From NCBI GenBank assembly GCA_019454205.1, contig CP075369.1, forward strand, positions 1,984,001 through 2,048,000: a DNA stretch of 64,000 nucleotides, written 5' to 3'. A program made the position numbers and the translations under genes. The notes beneath the pieces were generated by a model. It saw nothing but the letters and a program-made list of their open reading frames with translations. It did no database searches and was not told the DNA's origin. Shown here piece after piece: positions 26,339 through 34,413 of the stretch (the first letter of the stretch is position 1; the number at the start of each line of letters is the position of its first letter). This stretch comes from Xanthobacteraceae bacterium (lineage in GTDB: Bacteria > Pseudomonadota > Alphaproteobacteria > Rhizobiales > Xanthobacteraceae).

Positions 26339-27363
26339 ACGCGCACTTCCTTCATCAACGCATCCGCAACGCGCTCCGGCGCGATGTCGCGCATGCACTT
26401 ATGATGTTGCAGCGGGCAGACATACTCCCAGCAATACTGGCAATCGAGCAGCGGCTCGCGAAGAATGATCTCCGGCGCGGGATTGGCGAGCGCTAGCGCG
26501 GCATCGGGATCGGTCGGGCCGAAGATACCGAGCGCCTTCTTTCCAAGCGCGACCGCGATGTGCAGCAGGCCGGAGTCGTTCGCGAGCGTCGCTTCCGCTT
26601 CGTTCACCGCGATCACGCCGTCCGCCAGCGCAGCGCCGGTGAAATCGCACACGCCCGTATTCCCTTCCGCGATTTCCTTGCCGAAGGGTTTTTCTTCCGG
26701 CCCGCCGACCACCCAGACCTCGACGCCCTGCGCGGTAAGCCGCTTCGCCGCTTCCGCGAAATAGGATGGCGGCCAGCGCTTCGACTCTCCCGCCGAACCC
26801 GGCGCAAACACCACCGCGCGGTTGCCATCCACGATGTTCATGCGGGCGCGCCACTCGTCGCGCAGCTCAGCGGGTACGGCAAACTTCGGCTGCGGAAATT
26901 CCGGCAACGCTTCTCCGTTCGCGAACGCCAGCGAACAGGCTTGCGCGATGAAGGAGGCATCCTCCGGCAATTCTTTTCGCAGGCTGTTGACGAGCGGCCA
27001 GCGCCACTCGCCCCACACGCCGACGCGCTCCGGAATACCCGCGAGATACGGCGCAAGCGCCGCCTTCCATTTACGCGGCACGATCAGCGCGGTGCCGTAG
27101 CCTTCCGCGCGCAGCAGGTTCGCAAGCTCCCGGTTCTTGCCCCAGGCAACCTTCTTGCGCGGGATGTCGGAGAGCACCGCCTTGCGCACGCCCGGCATGA
27201 ACTTCGTCAGCGGCGCTGTCAGCTTCGTTGCCAGCACATCGACCTGCCGCCCCGGAAAGCGCTCCGCAAGCACGGCGGCAAGCGGCTGGATGCGGACGAA
27301 ATCGCCAATCCACATCAGCGGCACGATCAGGATCGGGCTGCGGTCGCCCTCGGTTTTCTTCAT
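26335..27363 (-). CDS. GT9-family heptosyltransferase (WaaF-like)
   Basis: A 342-residue GT9 protein. Motifs are LIVPLMWIGDFVRIQPL (family GD), VFAPGSAGESKRWPPSYFAEA, VWVVGGPEEKPFG, ANDSGLLHIAVAL (SGxxH) and IFGPTDPDAA. The cysteine-rich LDCQYCWEYVCPLQHHKCM near the end is typical of WaaF-like proteins, where PC..C..C...C patterns occur. It probably adds the second heptose of the LPS core. The ATG at 27363 is preferred over the longer frame to 27429. It is convergent with waaC, overlapping by 4 bases. Confidence 0.85.
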   Translation of the reverse strand: MKKTEGDRSPILIVPLMWIGDFVRIQPLAAVLAERFPGRQVDVLATKLTAPLTKFMPGVRKAVLSDIPRKKVAWGKNRELANLLRAEGYGTALIVPRKWKAALAPYLAGIPERVGVWGEWRWPLVNSLRKELPEDASFIAQACSLAFANGEALPEFPQPKFAVPAELRDEWRARMNIVDGNRAVVFAPGSAGESKRWPPSYFAEAAKRLTAQGVEVWVVGGPEEKPFGKEIAEGNTGVCDFTGAALADGVIAVNEAEATLANDSGLLHIAVALGKKALGIFGPTDPDAALALANPAPEIILREPLLDCQYCWEYVCPLQHHKCMRDIAPERVADALMKEVRV

Positions 27364-27510
27364 GGCCCTGTTTGGAAAAAGCGTGGCTGTCGCGCAAGTG
27401 TCATGGTGAGCAATCGGTAAATACGACAATACCGCAAAAACAGGGTCACCGTTTCAACGGACTTTAATAAACGGCTGTTATCCCGGCACCCGGAACAACG
27501 GGATTTCGGG

Positions 27511-28503
27511 ATGGCCGTACTCGTCACGGGCGGCGCCGGTTACATCGGCAGCCACATGACCCTCGCGCTTTGCGACGCAGGCGAGGAAGTCGTCGTGCTC
27601 GACGACCTCTCGACCGGCGTCCGCGCCAATGTCGATCCCCGTGCGCGCCTTGTTCTCGGCGATGTCTCCGATCAGGCCCTCGTCCTGCGCCTGATCGCCG
27701 AACACGGCATCCGCGCGGTCGTGCATTTCGCGGCCAAGATCGTGGTGCCGGATTCGGTCGCCGACCCGCTAGATTATTATCTCGCGAACACCGTGAAGAC
27801 CCGCGCGCTGCTTGCCGCCGTCACGGGCGCGCGTGTGCCGCACTTCGTGTTCTCGTCCACCGCCGCCGTGTACGGCAACGTCTCGCAGGAGCCGGTGAGC
27901 GAAACCATCGCTCCCGCGCCGGTCTCGCCCTATGGTGCGTCGAAGCTCATGTCCGAATGGATGCTGCGCGACAGCGCCGCCGCCTACGGCCTGAAGTATG
28001 TTGCGCTCCGCTATTTCAATGTCGCGGGTGCCGACCCGAAGGGCCGCTCCGGCCAGTCCACGCCGAACGCAACGCATCTCATCAAGGTCGCCTGCGAAAC
28101 CGCGACCAGCAAGCGTAACGGCATGTCGGTCTACGGCACCGATTATCCGACCCGCGACGGCACCTGCATCCGCGACTATATCCATGTCAGCGATCTGGTG
28201 AGCGCGCACATGGATGCGCTTCGTTATCTGCGCGCAGGCGGTGACAGCGAAGTGATGAATTGCGGTTACGGCACCGGCTATTCGGTGCTGGAAGTACTGG
28301 ACGCCGTGAAGCACGTCTCCGGCAAGGATTTTCCGGTCACGCTCGGCCCCGCCCGTGCGGGCGATCCGGCAGCCATCGTGGCGCGCGCCGATAAAATCCG
28401 CGCCGTGCTTGGCTGGCAGCCGAAGCTGGACGATTTGCAGACCATCGTCCGCCATGCGCTCGCGTGGGAAGCGAAAATCCCCGCAAAGTCGGCGGCCGCT
28501 TAA
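27511..28503 (+). CDS. galE: UDP-glucose 4-epimerase
   Basis: A 330-residue extended short-chain dehydrogenase that interconverts UDP-glucose and UDP-galactose. NAD binding is shown by VTGGAGYIGSHM at the N-terminus; the catalytic serine/threonine run is FVFSSTAAVYG and the YxxxK is YGASKLMSE. RYFNVAGADP and DGTCIRDYIHVSDL match GalE rather than other epimerases. It heads a plus-strand set with ugd, galU and manC, all supplying sugar nucleotides for surface polysaccharides and LPS. The 147-base upstream gap separates it from the divergent heptosyltransferase. Confidence 0.95.
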   Translation: MAVLVTGGAGYIGSHMTLALCDAGEEVVVLDDLSTGVRANVDPRARLVLGDVSDQALVLRLIAEHGIRAVVHFAAKIVVPDSVADPLDYYLANTVKTRALLAAVTGARVPHFVFSSTAAVYGNVSQEPVSETIAPAPVSPYGASKLMSEWMLRDSAAAYGLKYVALRYFNVAGADPKGRSGQSTPNATHLIKVACETATSKRNGMSVYGTDYPTRDGTCIRDYIHVSDLVSAHMDALRYLRAGGDSEVMNCGYGTGYSVLEVLDAVKHVSGKDFPVTLGPARAGDPAAIVARADKIRAVLGWQPKLDDLQTIVRHALAWEAKIPAKSAAA

Positions 28504-28578
28504 CCCTTACTTTCAGCCGCCTTGCCGCGCCTCGGCCCGCCGTGGCACAAGCCTCTCCGCGTTCGCGGGGTAGAGTAA

Positions 28579-29889
28579 ATGCATATCGTCATGATCGGCG
28601 CGGGATATGTGGGGCTGGTTTCCGGCACCTGCTTTGCCGATTTCGGACATACGGTGACATGCGTCGATACCGACGCCGCCAAGATCGACGCCCTGAAGAA
28701 CGGCAGGATTCCGATCTTCGAGCCGGGCCTCGAAGATCTGGTTGCACGCAACGTGCGCGAAGGCCGCCTGCATTTCACCGGCAGCATCGAGGACGCGCTG
28801 AAGAACGCGGAAGTGGTGTTCATCGCGGTCGGCACGCCGTCGCGGCGCGGCGACGGCCATGCGGACATTTCCTATGTGCTGGAAGCCGCGCGCGACATTG
28901 CCCGCAATGCCACGGGCCCGCTGGTCGTCGTCACGAAATCGACTGTGCCGGTCGGCACCGGCGACGAAATTGAAAAGGTAATCGCCGCCGAGAAGCCGAA
29001 GGCTAAACTCTCCGTCGCGTCGAACCCTGAATTCCTGCGCGAGGGTGCGGCCATCGAGGATTTCAAGCGCCCCGACCGCATCGTGATCGGCACCAACGAC
29101 GACGAAGCGCGCGAAGTCATGGCGGCGGTCTATCGTCCACTCAATCTGAATCAGGTGCCGATCCTGTTCACCGCGCGGCGCACCGCCGAACTCATCAAGT
29201 ATGCGGCCAACGCATTCCTTGCGACCAAGATCACCTTCATCAACGAGATGGCGGACCTTGCCGAGAAGGTCGGCGCCAACGTGCAGGAAGTCGCGCGCGG
29301 TATCGGCCTCGACAACCGCATCGGCGGAAAGTTTCTCCATGCCGGTCCCGGCTATGGCGGTTCGTGCTTTCCGAAAGACACGCTCGCGCTGATCCGCACC
29401 GCGCGCGAGGCGGGCGCGCCAAGCCAGATCGTCGAGAGCGTGGTCGCCGTGAACGACGCGCGCAAGAAAGCGATGGCCGAGCGCGTGATCGCCGCCTGCG
29501 GCGGCAACGTGAAGGGCAAGACCGTCGCCGTGCTCGGCCTCGCCTTCAAGCCGAACACCGACGACATGCGCGACGCGCCGAGCCTCGCGATCATCCCCGC
29601 CTTGCAGGAAGCCGGTGCGAAAGTCCGCGCCCACGATCCCGAAAGCATGAAGCAGGCATCTGCCATGCTGAAGGATGTCGCCTTCGCGGAAGGTCCCTAT
29701 GAGGCGGCAAATGGCGCCCATGCGCTGGTGATCATCACCGAGTGGGATGCTTACCGCGCGCTCGACCTCGACCGCATCAAATCCCTGCTGGCCGACCCCG
29801 TGGTGGTGGATATGCGCAACATCTACCGCCCCGCCGAAATGCTGGAAAAAGGCTTCCGCTACGTTTCCATAGGCCGCCCGCTGGGCTGA
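28579..29889 (+). CDS. ugd: UDP-glucose 6-dehydrogenase
   Basis: A 436-residue UDP-sugar dehydrogenase that oxidises UDP-glucose twice to UDP-glucuronate. The N-terminal NAD domain begins IGAGYVGLVSGTCFADFG. The catalytic cysteine is C263 in GPGYGGSCFPKDTLA, and lysines and the asparagine of RTAELIKYAANAFLATK form the active-site helix. The C-terminal domain has VLGLAFKPNTDDMRDAPS. Product use would be glucuronic or galacturonic acid in LPS or exopolysaccharide. It follows galE by 75 bases on the same strand. Confidence 0.95.
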   Translation: MHIVMIGAGYVGLVSGTCFADFGHTVTCVDTDAAKIDALKNGRIPIFEPGLEDLVARNVREGRLHFTGSIEDALKNAEVVFIAVGTPSRRGDGHADISYVLEAARDIARNATGPLVVVTKSTVPVGTGDEIEKVIAAEKPKAKLSVASNPEFLREGAAIEDFKRPDRIVIGTNDDEAREVMAAVYRPLNLNQVPILFTARRTAELIKYAANAFLATKITFINEMADLAEKVGANVQEVARGIGLDNRIGGKFLHAGPGYGGSCFPKDTLALIRTAREAGAPSQIVESVVAVNDARKKAMAERVIAACGGNVKGKTVAVLGLAFKPNTDDMRDAPSLAIIPALQEAGAKVRAHDPESMKQASAMLKDVAFAEGPYEAANGAHALVIITEWDAYRALDLDRIKSLLADPVVVDMRNIYRPAEMLEKGFRYVSIGRPLG

Positions 29890-29979
29890 CGCACGTTAGC
29901 CAAAGTCCGCTTCTAGATTTGCCAATCCCCGGCGGACACGGCAAAAGTCCGCCCGTTCCTGCCAGTGAAACGGATTTCC

Positions 29980-30864
29980 ATGCCCCGCATCCGCAAGGCC
30001 GTGTTTCCCGTCGCCGGTCTCGGCACCCGCTTTCTGCCCGCCACCAAGGCGATGCCGAAGGAAATGCTGACCGTGGTGGATCGTCCGGTCATCCAGCATG
30101 TCGTGGACGAGGCGCGCGCGGCGGGCATCGAGCATTTCGTATTCGTCACCGGCCGCAACAAGGGCGCGATCGAGGATCACTTCGACCGCCAGACCGAACT
30201 CGAAGACACGCTGAAAGCGCGCGGCAAGAAGGCCGAGCTGGAAATCCTCGAAGCCGCGATGCTGCATGCGGGCGAAGCCAGCTTCACGCGCCAGCAATCG
30301 CCGCTCGGCCTCGGCCATGCGGTATGGTGCGCACGCGACATTATCGGCAACGAGCCGTTCGCCGTGCTGCTGCCGGACGTGCTGGTGCTCGCGAAACAAA
30401 GAGGCTGCCTCGCGCAGATGCTCGAAGTGCAGGCCGAGCTTGGCGATAAATCCAACCTGATCGCGGTCGAGGAAATTCCCGCCGACCAGACGCATCAATA
30501 CGGCGTGGTCGGCATGGGCGCGAAGAAAGGCCGCGCGTTCGAGATTACGCAGATGGTCGAGAAGCCCGCGAAGGGCACTGCGCCGTCGAACAACATCGTC
30601 ACGGGCCGCTATATTCTCCAGCCGGAAATCTTCGGCGTGCTGGAAAAGGGCGAGCGCGGCGCAGGCGGCGAAATCCAGTTGACCGACGCGATGATTACGC
30701 TCGCGAAGTCGCAGAAATTCTACGGCTACAATTTCGACGGAAGGACGTACGACTGCGGCTCGAAGCTCGGCTTCATCGCCGCCAACCTTGCCTTCGGCCT
30801 TGCGCGCGGAGACATCGCGCCCGCGTTGCGTGGCGAAATCGCGCGCATCACCGCGAAGTCGTGA
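29980..30864 (+). CDS. galU: UTP-glucose-1-phosphate uridylyltransferase
   Basis: A 294-residue nucleotidyltransferase making UDP-glucose from UTP and glucose-1-phosphate. Motifs are AVFPVAGLGTRFLPATKAMPKEML (signature and activating lysine), VDEARAAGIEHFVFVTGR, GLGHAVWCAR, and FDGRTYDCGSKLGFI near the C-terminus. The ATG at 29980 has CGGA at suitable spacing; a GTG at 29965 would add five residues. The enzyme feeds galE and ugd encoded directly upstream, and the four genes form one supply module. Confidence 0.95.
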   Translation: MPRIRKAVFPVAGLGTRFLPATKAMPKEMLTVVDRPVIQHVVDEARAAGIEHFVFVTGRNKGAIEDHFDRQTELEDTLKARGKKAELEILEAAMLHAGEASFTRQQSPLGLGHAVWCARDIIGNEPFAVLLPDVLVLAKQRGCLAQMLEVQAELGDKSNLIAVEEIPADQTHQYGVVGMGAKKGRAFEITQMVEKPAKGTAPSNNIVTGRYILQPEIFGVLEKGERGAGGEIQLTDAMITLAKSQKFYGYNFDGRTYDCGSKLGFIAANLAFGLARGDIAPALRGEIARITAKS

Positions 30865-30868
30865 CGCG

Positions 30869-32296
30869 ATGAGTGATCTCATCCGGCCAGTGATCCTGAG
30901 CGGCGGTGCGGGCACGCGCCTGTGGCCCGCGTCGCGCGACAGCCTGCCGAAACAGTTTCTGAAACTGCTCGGCCCGCGCTCGACCTTGCAAGAAACGCTG
31001 CTGCGGGTCTCCGACAAATCGCTGTTCGGCAAGCCCGTGATCGTCGCGAACCGCGATTATCGTTTTCTGGTACGCGAACAGTTGCAGGAAATCGGCGTGG
31101 ACGCCGACATCCTGCTGGAGCCGATGCGCCGCGACTCCGGCCCCGCGATCGCCGCAGCCGCGGAATGGATTGCGAAGGAAAATGCAAACGCACTCGTCCT
31201 GATCCTCGCGGCCGATCATGTGGTCACGAAACCGGACGCCTTTGTCGCCGTGTGCAGCGATGCGCGCGCTGCGGCGAAAGCCGGCTACATCGTCACCTTC
31301 GGCATCAGGCCGGATCATCCTGCGACAGGATACGGCTACATCCGCGCCGGAAACGAACTCGGCGACGGCAAACCCGCGCGCAAGGTCGAGGCTTTCGTCG
31401 AGAAACCGAAAGCGGAAGTCGCCGGGCAATATCTTCGCGACGGCTATCTCTGGAATTCCGGGAACTTCATGTTCCGTGCCGGAGATTTTCTGAACGAATA
31501 TGCGCGCTTCGATGCCGCCACCGCAACAGCCGCAAAAGACGCGATTGCGCACTCGCAGACCGATCTCGGCTTCGTCGTGCTCGACGAAACCGCTTTCGCG
31601 AAGGCGACGCAGAAATCCGTCGACTATGCGGTGATGGAAAAAACCTCCCGCGCCGCCGTCATCCCCGCCGATTACGGCTGGTCCGACTTCGGCGGCTGGA
31701 GCGCGGCATGGTCACTCTCACCACGCGATGCCGAAGGCAATGCCGCGCGCGGTCCGGTCGTCACGCTGGATGCGAAGAACAATTACGTCACGTCTTCCGG
31801 CAAGCTCACCACATTGGTCGGCGCGGAAAATCTAGTCGTGGTCGTGACCGATGACGCGGTGCTGGTCGCGGATCGCGCCCGCGCCGAAGACCTGAAAAAG
31901 CTGGTCGAGAAGCTTCGCGAAGCCGGACACGCGGAAGCAAACCAGCACGCCCGCGCGCATCGCCCATGGGGCAACTACCAGTCGCTCGACATGGGCGAGC
32001 GCTATCAGGTGAAGCGCATCGTCGTGAATCCCGGCGGCCGCCTCTCGCTGCAAAAACATAAAAAGCGCGCCGAACACTGGGTGATCGTGCGCGGCACTGC
32101 GCGCGTCACCGTGGGCGACATGGTGAAAGACTTGCAGGAGAACGAGTCGGTATACGTGCCGCTCGGCGCGGTGCACCGGCTGGAAAATCCCGGCACCATC
32201 CCACTCGAACTGATCGAGGTGCAGACCGGCACCTACTTCGGCGAAGACGACATCATCCGCATCGAAGACGACTACAAGCGCGGCGAGAAAGACTGA
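30869..32296 (+). CDS. manC: Mannose-1-phosphate guanylyltransferase / mannose-6-phosphate isomerase
   Basis: A 475-residue bifunctional enzyme producing GDP-mannose. The N-terminal nucleotidyltransferase has LSGGAGTRLWPASRDSLPKQ and AFVEKPKAE, with DYAVMEKT further on. The C-terminal cupin domain (type II phosphomannose isomerase) begins around RPWGNYQSLD and contains metal ligands in PGGRLSLQKHKKRAEHW and VPLGAVHRLENPG. The start at 30869 lies 4 bases after the galU stop. GDP-mannose could supply the LpcC-like core mannosyltransferase at 24.3-25.4 kb. Confidence 0.95.
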   Translation: MSDLIRPVILSGGAGTRLWPASRDSLPKQFLKLLGPRSTLQETLLRVSDKSLFGKPVIVANRDYRFLVREQLQEIGVDADILLEPMRRDSGPAIAAAAEWIAKENANALVLILAADHVVTKPDAFVAVCSDARAAAKAGYIVTFGIRPDHPATGYGYIRAGNELGDGKPARKVEAFVEKPKAEVAGQYLRDGYLWNSGNFMFRAGDFLNEYARFDAATATAAKDAIAHSQTDLGFVVLDETAFAKATQKSVDYAVMEKTSRAAVIPADYGWSDFGGWSAAWSLSPRDAEGNAARGPVVTLDAKNNYVTSSGKLTTLVGAENLVVVVTDDAVLVADRARAEDLKKLVEKLREAGHAEANQHARAHRPWGNYQSLDMGERYQVKRIVVNPGGRLSLQKHKKRAEHWVIVRGTARVTVGDMVKDLQENESVYVPLGAVHRLENPGTIPLELIEVQTGTYFGEDDIIRIEDDYKRGEKD

Positions 32297-32313
32297 ACCG
32301 CGCCGTGGTTTTC

Positions 32314-32340
32314 CGGTTGCGGCATGCCGCAGTGCAACCG
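32314..32340 (+). terminator. Hairpin after manC
   Basis: CGGTTGC (32314-32320) pairs with GCAACCG (32334-32340) around a 13-base loop that is itself partly palindromic (GGCATGCC). It starts 18 bases after the manC stop and fits termination of the sugar-nucleotide operon, although the following bases are TTAAG rather than a U-run. The CtrA-type site of the next gene begins immediately after the stem. Confidence 0.4.
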
Positions 32341-32356
32341 TTAAGCGATGGTTAAC
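32341..32356 (+). promoter_or_regulatory. CtrA-type site TTAA-N7-TTAAC
   Basis: TTAA at 32341-32344, seven bases, then TTAAC at 32352-32356: an exact match to the full CtrA consensus of Alphaproteobacteria. It ends 44 bases before the ATG of the globin-coupled chemoreceptor, where a promoter would lie. CtrA controls motility and chemotaxis genes in this class, so the placement makes biological sense. I noticed no second full site in the other intergenic regions, but did not search exhaustively. Confidence 0.6.
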
Positions 32357-32400
32357 GATACTTATCTAGCGTTCGCGCCGGTCTGCCTTCGAGCGCTTCC

Positions 32401-33783
32401 ATGACGATTCCCGCCGCCTATCAGGTCGGTCTTGGCCTTTTCCGCATCGACGAAGCTACGCTGAACGCGCGGCATCAGGTCTGGATGATTCTCGGGCCGG
32501 AAATCGACGGCCTTATCGACGACCATTACAAAGAACTCGCCGAACACACGCCGTTCTACATCGAGATGATTCAGCAGCGCGGCGCTGCCTACAAGGCGCT
32601 GATCGTCAAATATACCGAGCGCCTGTTCTGCGATCCGCTGGGCGAGAACTGGGTCGCAGACGCACAAGAGCGTGCGAAGCTCGAGGTTGAGCTGGGCCAC
32701 GACGCGCGCAGCCGCCCCGGCATCTCCTCTTTCCTGCAACGCTCGTTCATTCGTCTCGTCAGCAAGCAACGCATGATGTCGCGTACGAAAGCCTGCGAGC
32801 TGATCGACGTCTGCACGCGCATGTTCAATCTCGACGTTGCAACCGCGATCTCGCTGCATTTCCACTTTCAGGTCCGCAGCAGCAGGGCCGACGGCGATCG
32901 CATCGGCGAAGCCGTGACGCACTTCGGTTCAACGATTCAGACTGTCCGCCGCTCGGTGAGCAACGCGGTCGATCTTCTGGGCCAGACATCCAACGAACTC
33001 ACCCGCCTTTCCCAGTCCGCATCGGAGCAGGCCGTGACCGCGGCCACAGCGGCGGACAGCACTGCGGCGAACGTCGGCACCATCGCTGCCGCGACGGAAG
33101 AACTGAACGCATCCATCGCCTCGATTCACGATCAGGCGTCGAACAGCGCGCATCTTGCGCGCCAGGCCGTGTCTCACGCCGAACGCACGAACGTAACCAT
33201 CCGCTCGCTCTCCGAGGCCGTGGACAAGATCGGATCGGTTGCCGGGCTGATTTCGGAAATCGCGAGCCAGACCAATCTGCTCGCGTTGAACGCCACCATC
33301 GAGGCGGCGCGCGCAGGTGAAGCCGGGCGCGGTTTCGCAGTCGTCGCATCCGAAGTAAAGTCGCTTGCAACGCAAACTTCGAAGGCCACTACTGAAATCG
33401 GCCAGCAGATCACGATGATCGAGGAAGCCACGCGGCGCTCGGTGGGTGAAATCGCGGAAACCGGAGAGACCATCTCCGACATCGCACGCACGGCGGAAAT
33501 GATCGCGGCCGCACTCAATCAGCAGGCCTCCGCGACCGGCAACATTGCGGAAAGCGCGATCAGCGCCGCGAACAATGCCGGCACGGTGGCTAACGCCATG
33601 AAGACGGTCGAGCACACTATCGAGCAGACCAAGGCCGCAGCCGCATCGGTGCTGACCTGCTCCCGCGATCTCACGGGAAGCACCGGCGAGGTCGCAAACG
33701 CGATGGACCTGTTGTTCGAGGCATCCTCGAAGCAGGAAGGCGCAAAGCGGTTTGCCGATCTCTCGGTCGCCGCGAAACGATAG
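32401..33783 (+). CDS. Globin-coupled soluble chemoreceptor (HemAT-like MCP)
   Basis: A 460-residue cytoplasmic methyl-accepting protein with no membrane segment. Residues 1-160 form a protoglobin-type sensor; the candidate proximal haem histidine is H100 in ELGHDARSRPG, positioned as in globin-coupled sensors. The rest is the signalling coiled coil with the conserved hairpin IASQTNLLALNATIEAARAGEAGRG and FAVVASEVKSLATQT. It should sense O2 or another gas through haem and control a CheA kinase. There is no WxxF-type CheR docking tail; the C-terminus is basic. A CtrA-type site lies just upstream, and the che operon is about 20 kb away. Confidence 0.88.
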   Translation: MTIPAAYQVGLGLFRIDEATLNARHQVWMILGPEIDGLIDDHYKELAEHTPFYIEMIQQRGAAYKALIVKYTERLFCDPLGENWVADAQERAKLEVELGHDARSRPGISSFLQRSFIRLVSKQRMMSRTKACELIDVCTRMFNLDVATAISLHFHFQVRSSRADGDRIGEAVTHFGSTIQTVRRSVSNAVDLLGQTSNELTRLSQSASEQAVTAATAADSTAANVGTIAAATEELNASIASIHDQASNSAHLARQAVSHAERTNVTIRSLSEAVDKIGSVAGLISEIASQTNLLALNATIEAARAGEAGRGFAVVASEVKSLATQTSKATTEIGQQITMIEEATRRSVGEIAETGETISDIARTAEMIAAALNQQASATGNIAESAISAANNAGTVANAMKTVEHTIEQTKAAAASVLTCSRDLTGSTGEVANAMDLLFEASSKQEGAKRFADLSVAAKR

Positions 33784-33786
33784 AAG

Positions 33787-34338
33787 CTACTTCTTCGTCC
33801 GTTCGGCGAACTTCTCGAACGCGGCCAGATACTTTCCAATGAAATCGCGGGTCGTCTGATCGGTCAGCTTGCCGCTCTCGTCGATCTTGTTCTGCGCGGT
33901 GCCGACAAAAATCTCCGGCTTGTTCATCACCCGCGCATCGAGAAACACCATCACCTGCCGCAGATGATACTGCATCCGCGCGCCGCCCACCGGCCCGCCC
34001 GATGCCGACATGATGCCGACCGGTTTCTCCGCGAACGGCTGCTCCTTGATGCGGGAAACCCAGTCGAGCGCGTTCTTCAAACCGCCCGGCACGGAAAAGT
34101 TATATTCCGGCGTGACGACGATCACGCCGTCGGCCTTGCGTATCGCGTCGCTGAACGCAGTCACCGCGGCGGGGATGCCCGACGCTTCCTGATCGTCGGC
34201 GTTGTAGATCGGGAACGAAGCGAACGAAGGCGCATCCGTGAATTTCATCGAGGCAGGCGCGAGCGAAGGCAGCGCCTTCGCGACAGCCTTGTTGAAAGAG
34301 CCTTTACGCAGGCTGCCGCAGATAACCAGAATGTCCAT
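33787..34338 (-). CDS. NAD(P)H-dependent FMN reductase
   Basis: A 183-residue flavodoxin-fold reductase of the NADPH-dependent FMN reductase family (ChrR/azoreductase/quinone reductase types). The FMN phosphate loop is ICGSLRKGSFNKAVA, and VTPEYNFSVPGGLKNALDW is the family signature. MSASGGPVGGARMQYHLRQV lies near the dimer interface. Likely role is two-electron reduction of quinones or other electrophiles, or supply of reduced flavin. An operator-like palindrome lies just upstream of the start. It is the last gene of the minus-strand run that begins at coxG and converges with the globin sensor gene. Confidence 0.88.
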   Translation of the reverse strand: MDILVICGSLRKGSFNKAVAKALPSLAPASMKFTDAPSFASFPIYNADDQEASGIPAAVTAFSDAIRKADGVIVVTPEYNFSVPGGLKNALDWVSRIKEQPFAEKPVGIMSASGGPVGGARMQYHLRQVMVFLDARVMNKPEIFVGTAQNKIDESGKLTDQTTRDFIGKYLAAFEKFAERTKK

Positions 34339-34351
34339 GGGAGTGTCCTGA

Positions 34352-34367
34352 GAGAACGATCGCTCTC
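34352..34367. promoter_or_regulatory. Operator-like palindrome upstream of the FMN reductase gene
   Basis: GAGAACGATCGCTCTC is a 16-bp palindrome with one mismatched pair, centred on CGATCG and lying 13-29 bases upstream of the ATG at 34338. The position between promoter and start suits a repressor of the TetR or MarR kind, which often controls quinone or azo reductases. No regulator gene is adjacent, so the binding protein is unknown. Confidence 0.4.
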
Positions 34368-34413
34368 ATAACGTCTAAACCCGAATTTGGTGCCGTGCGC
34401 TGCGGCAAAGAAG

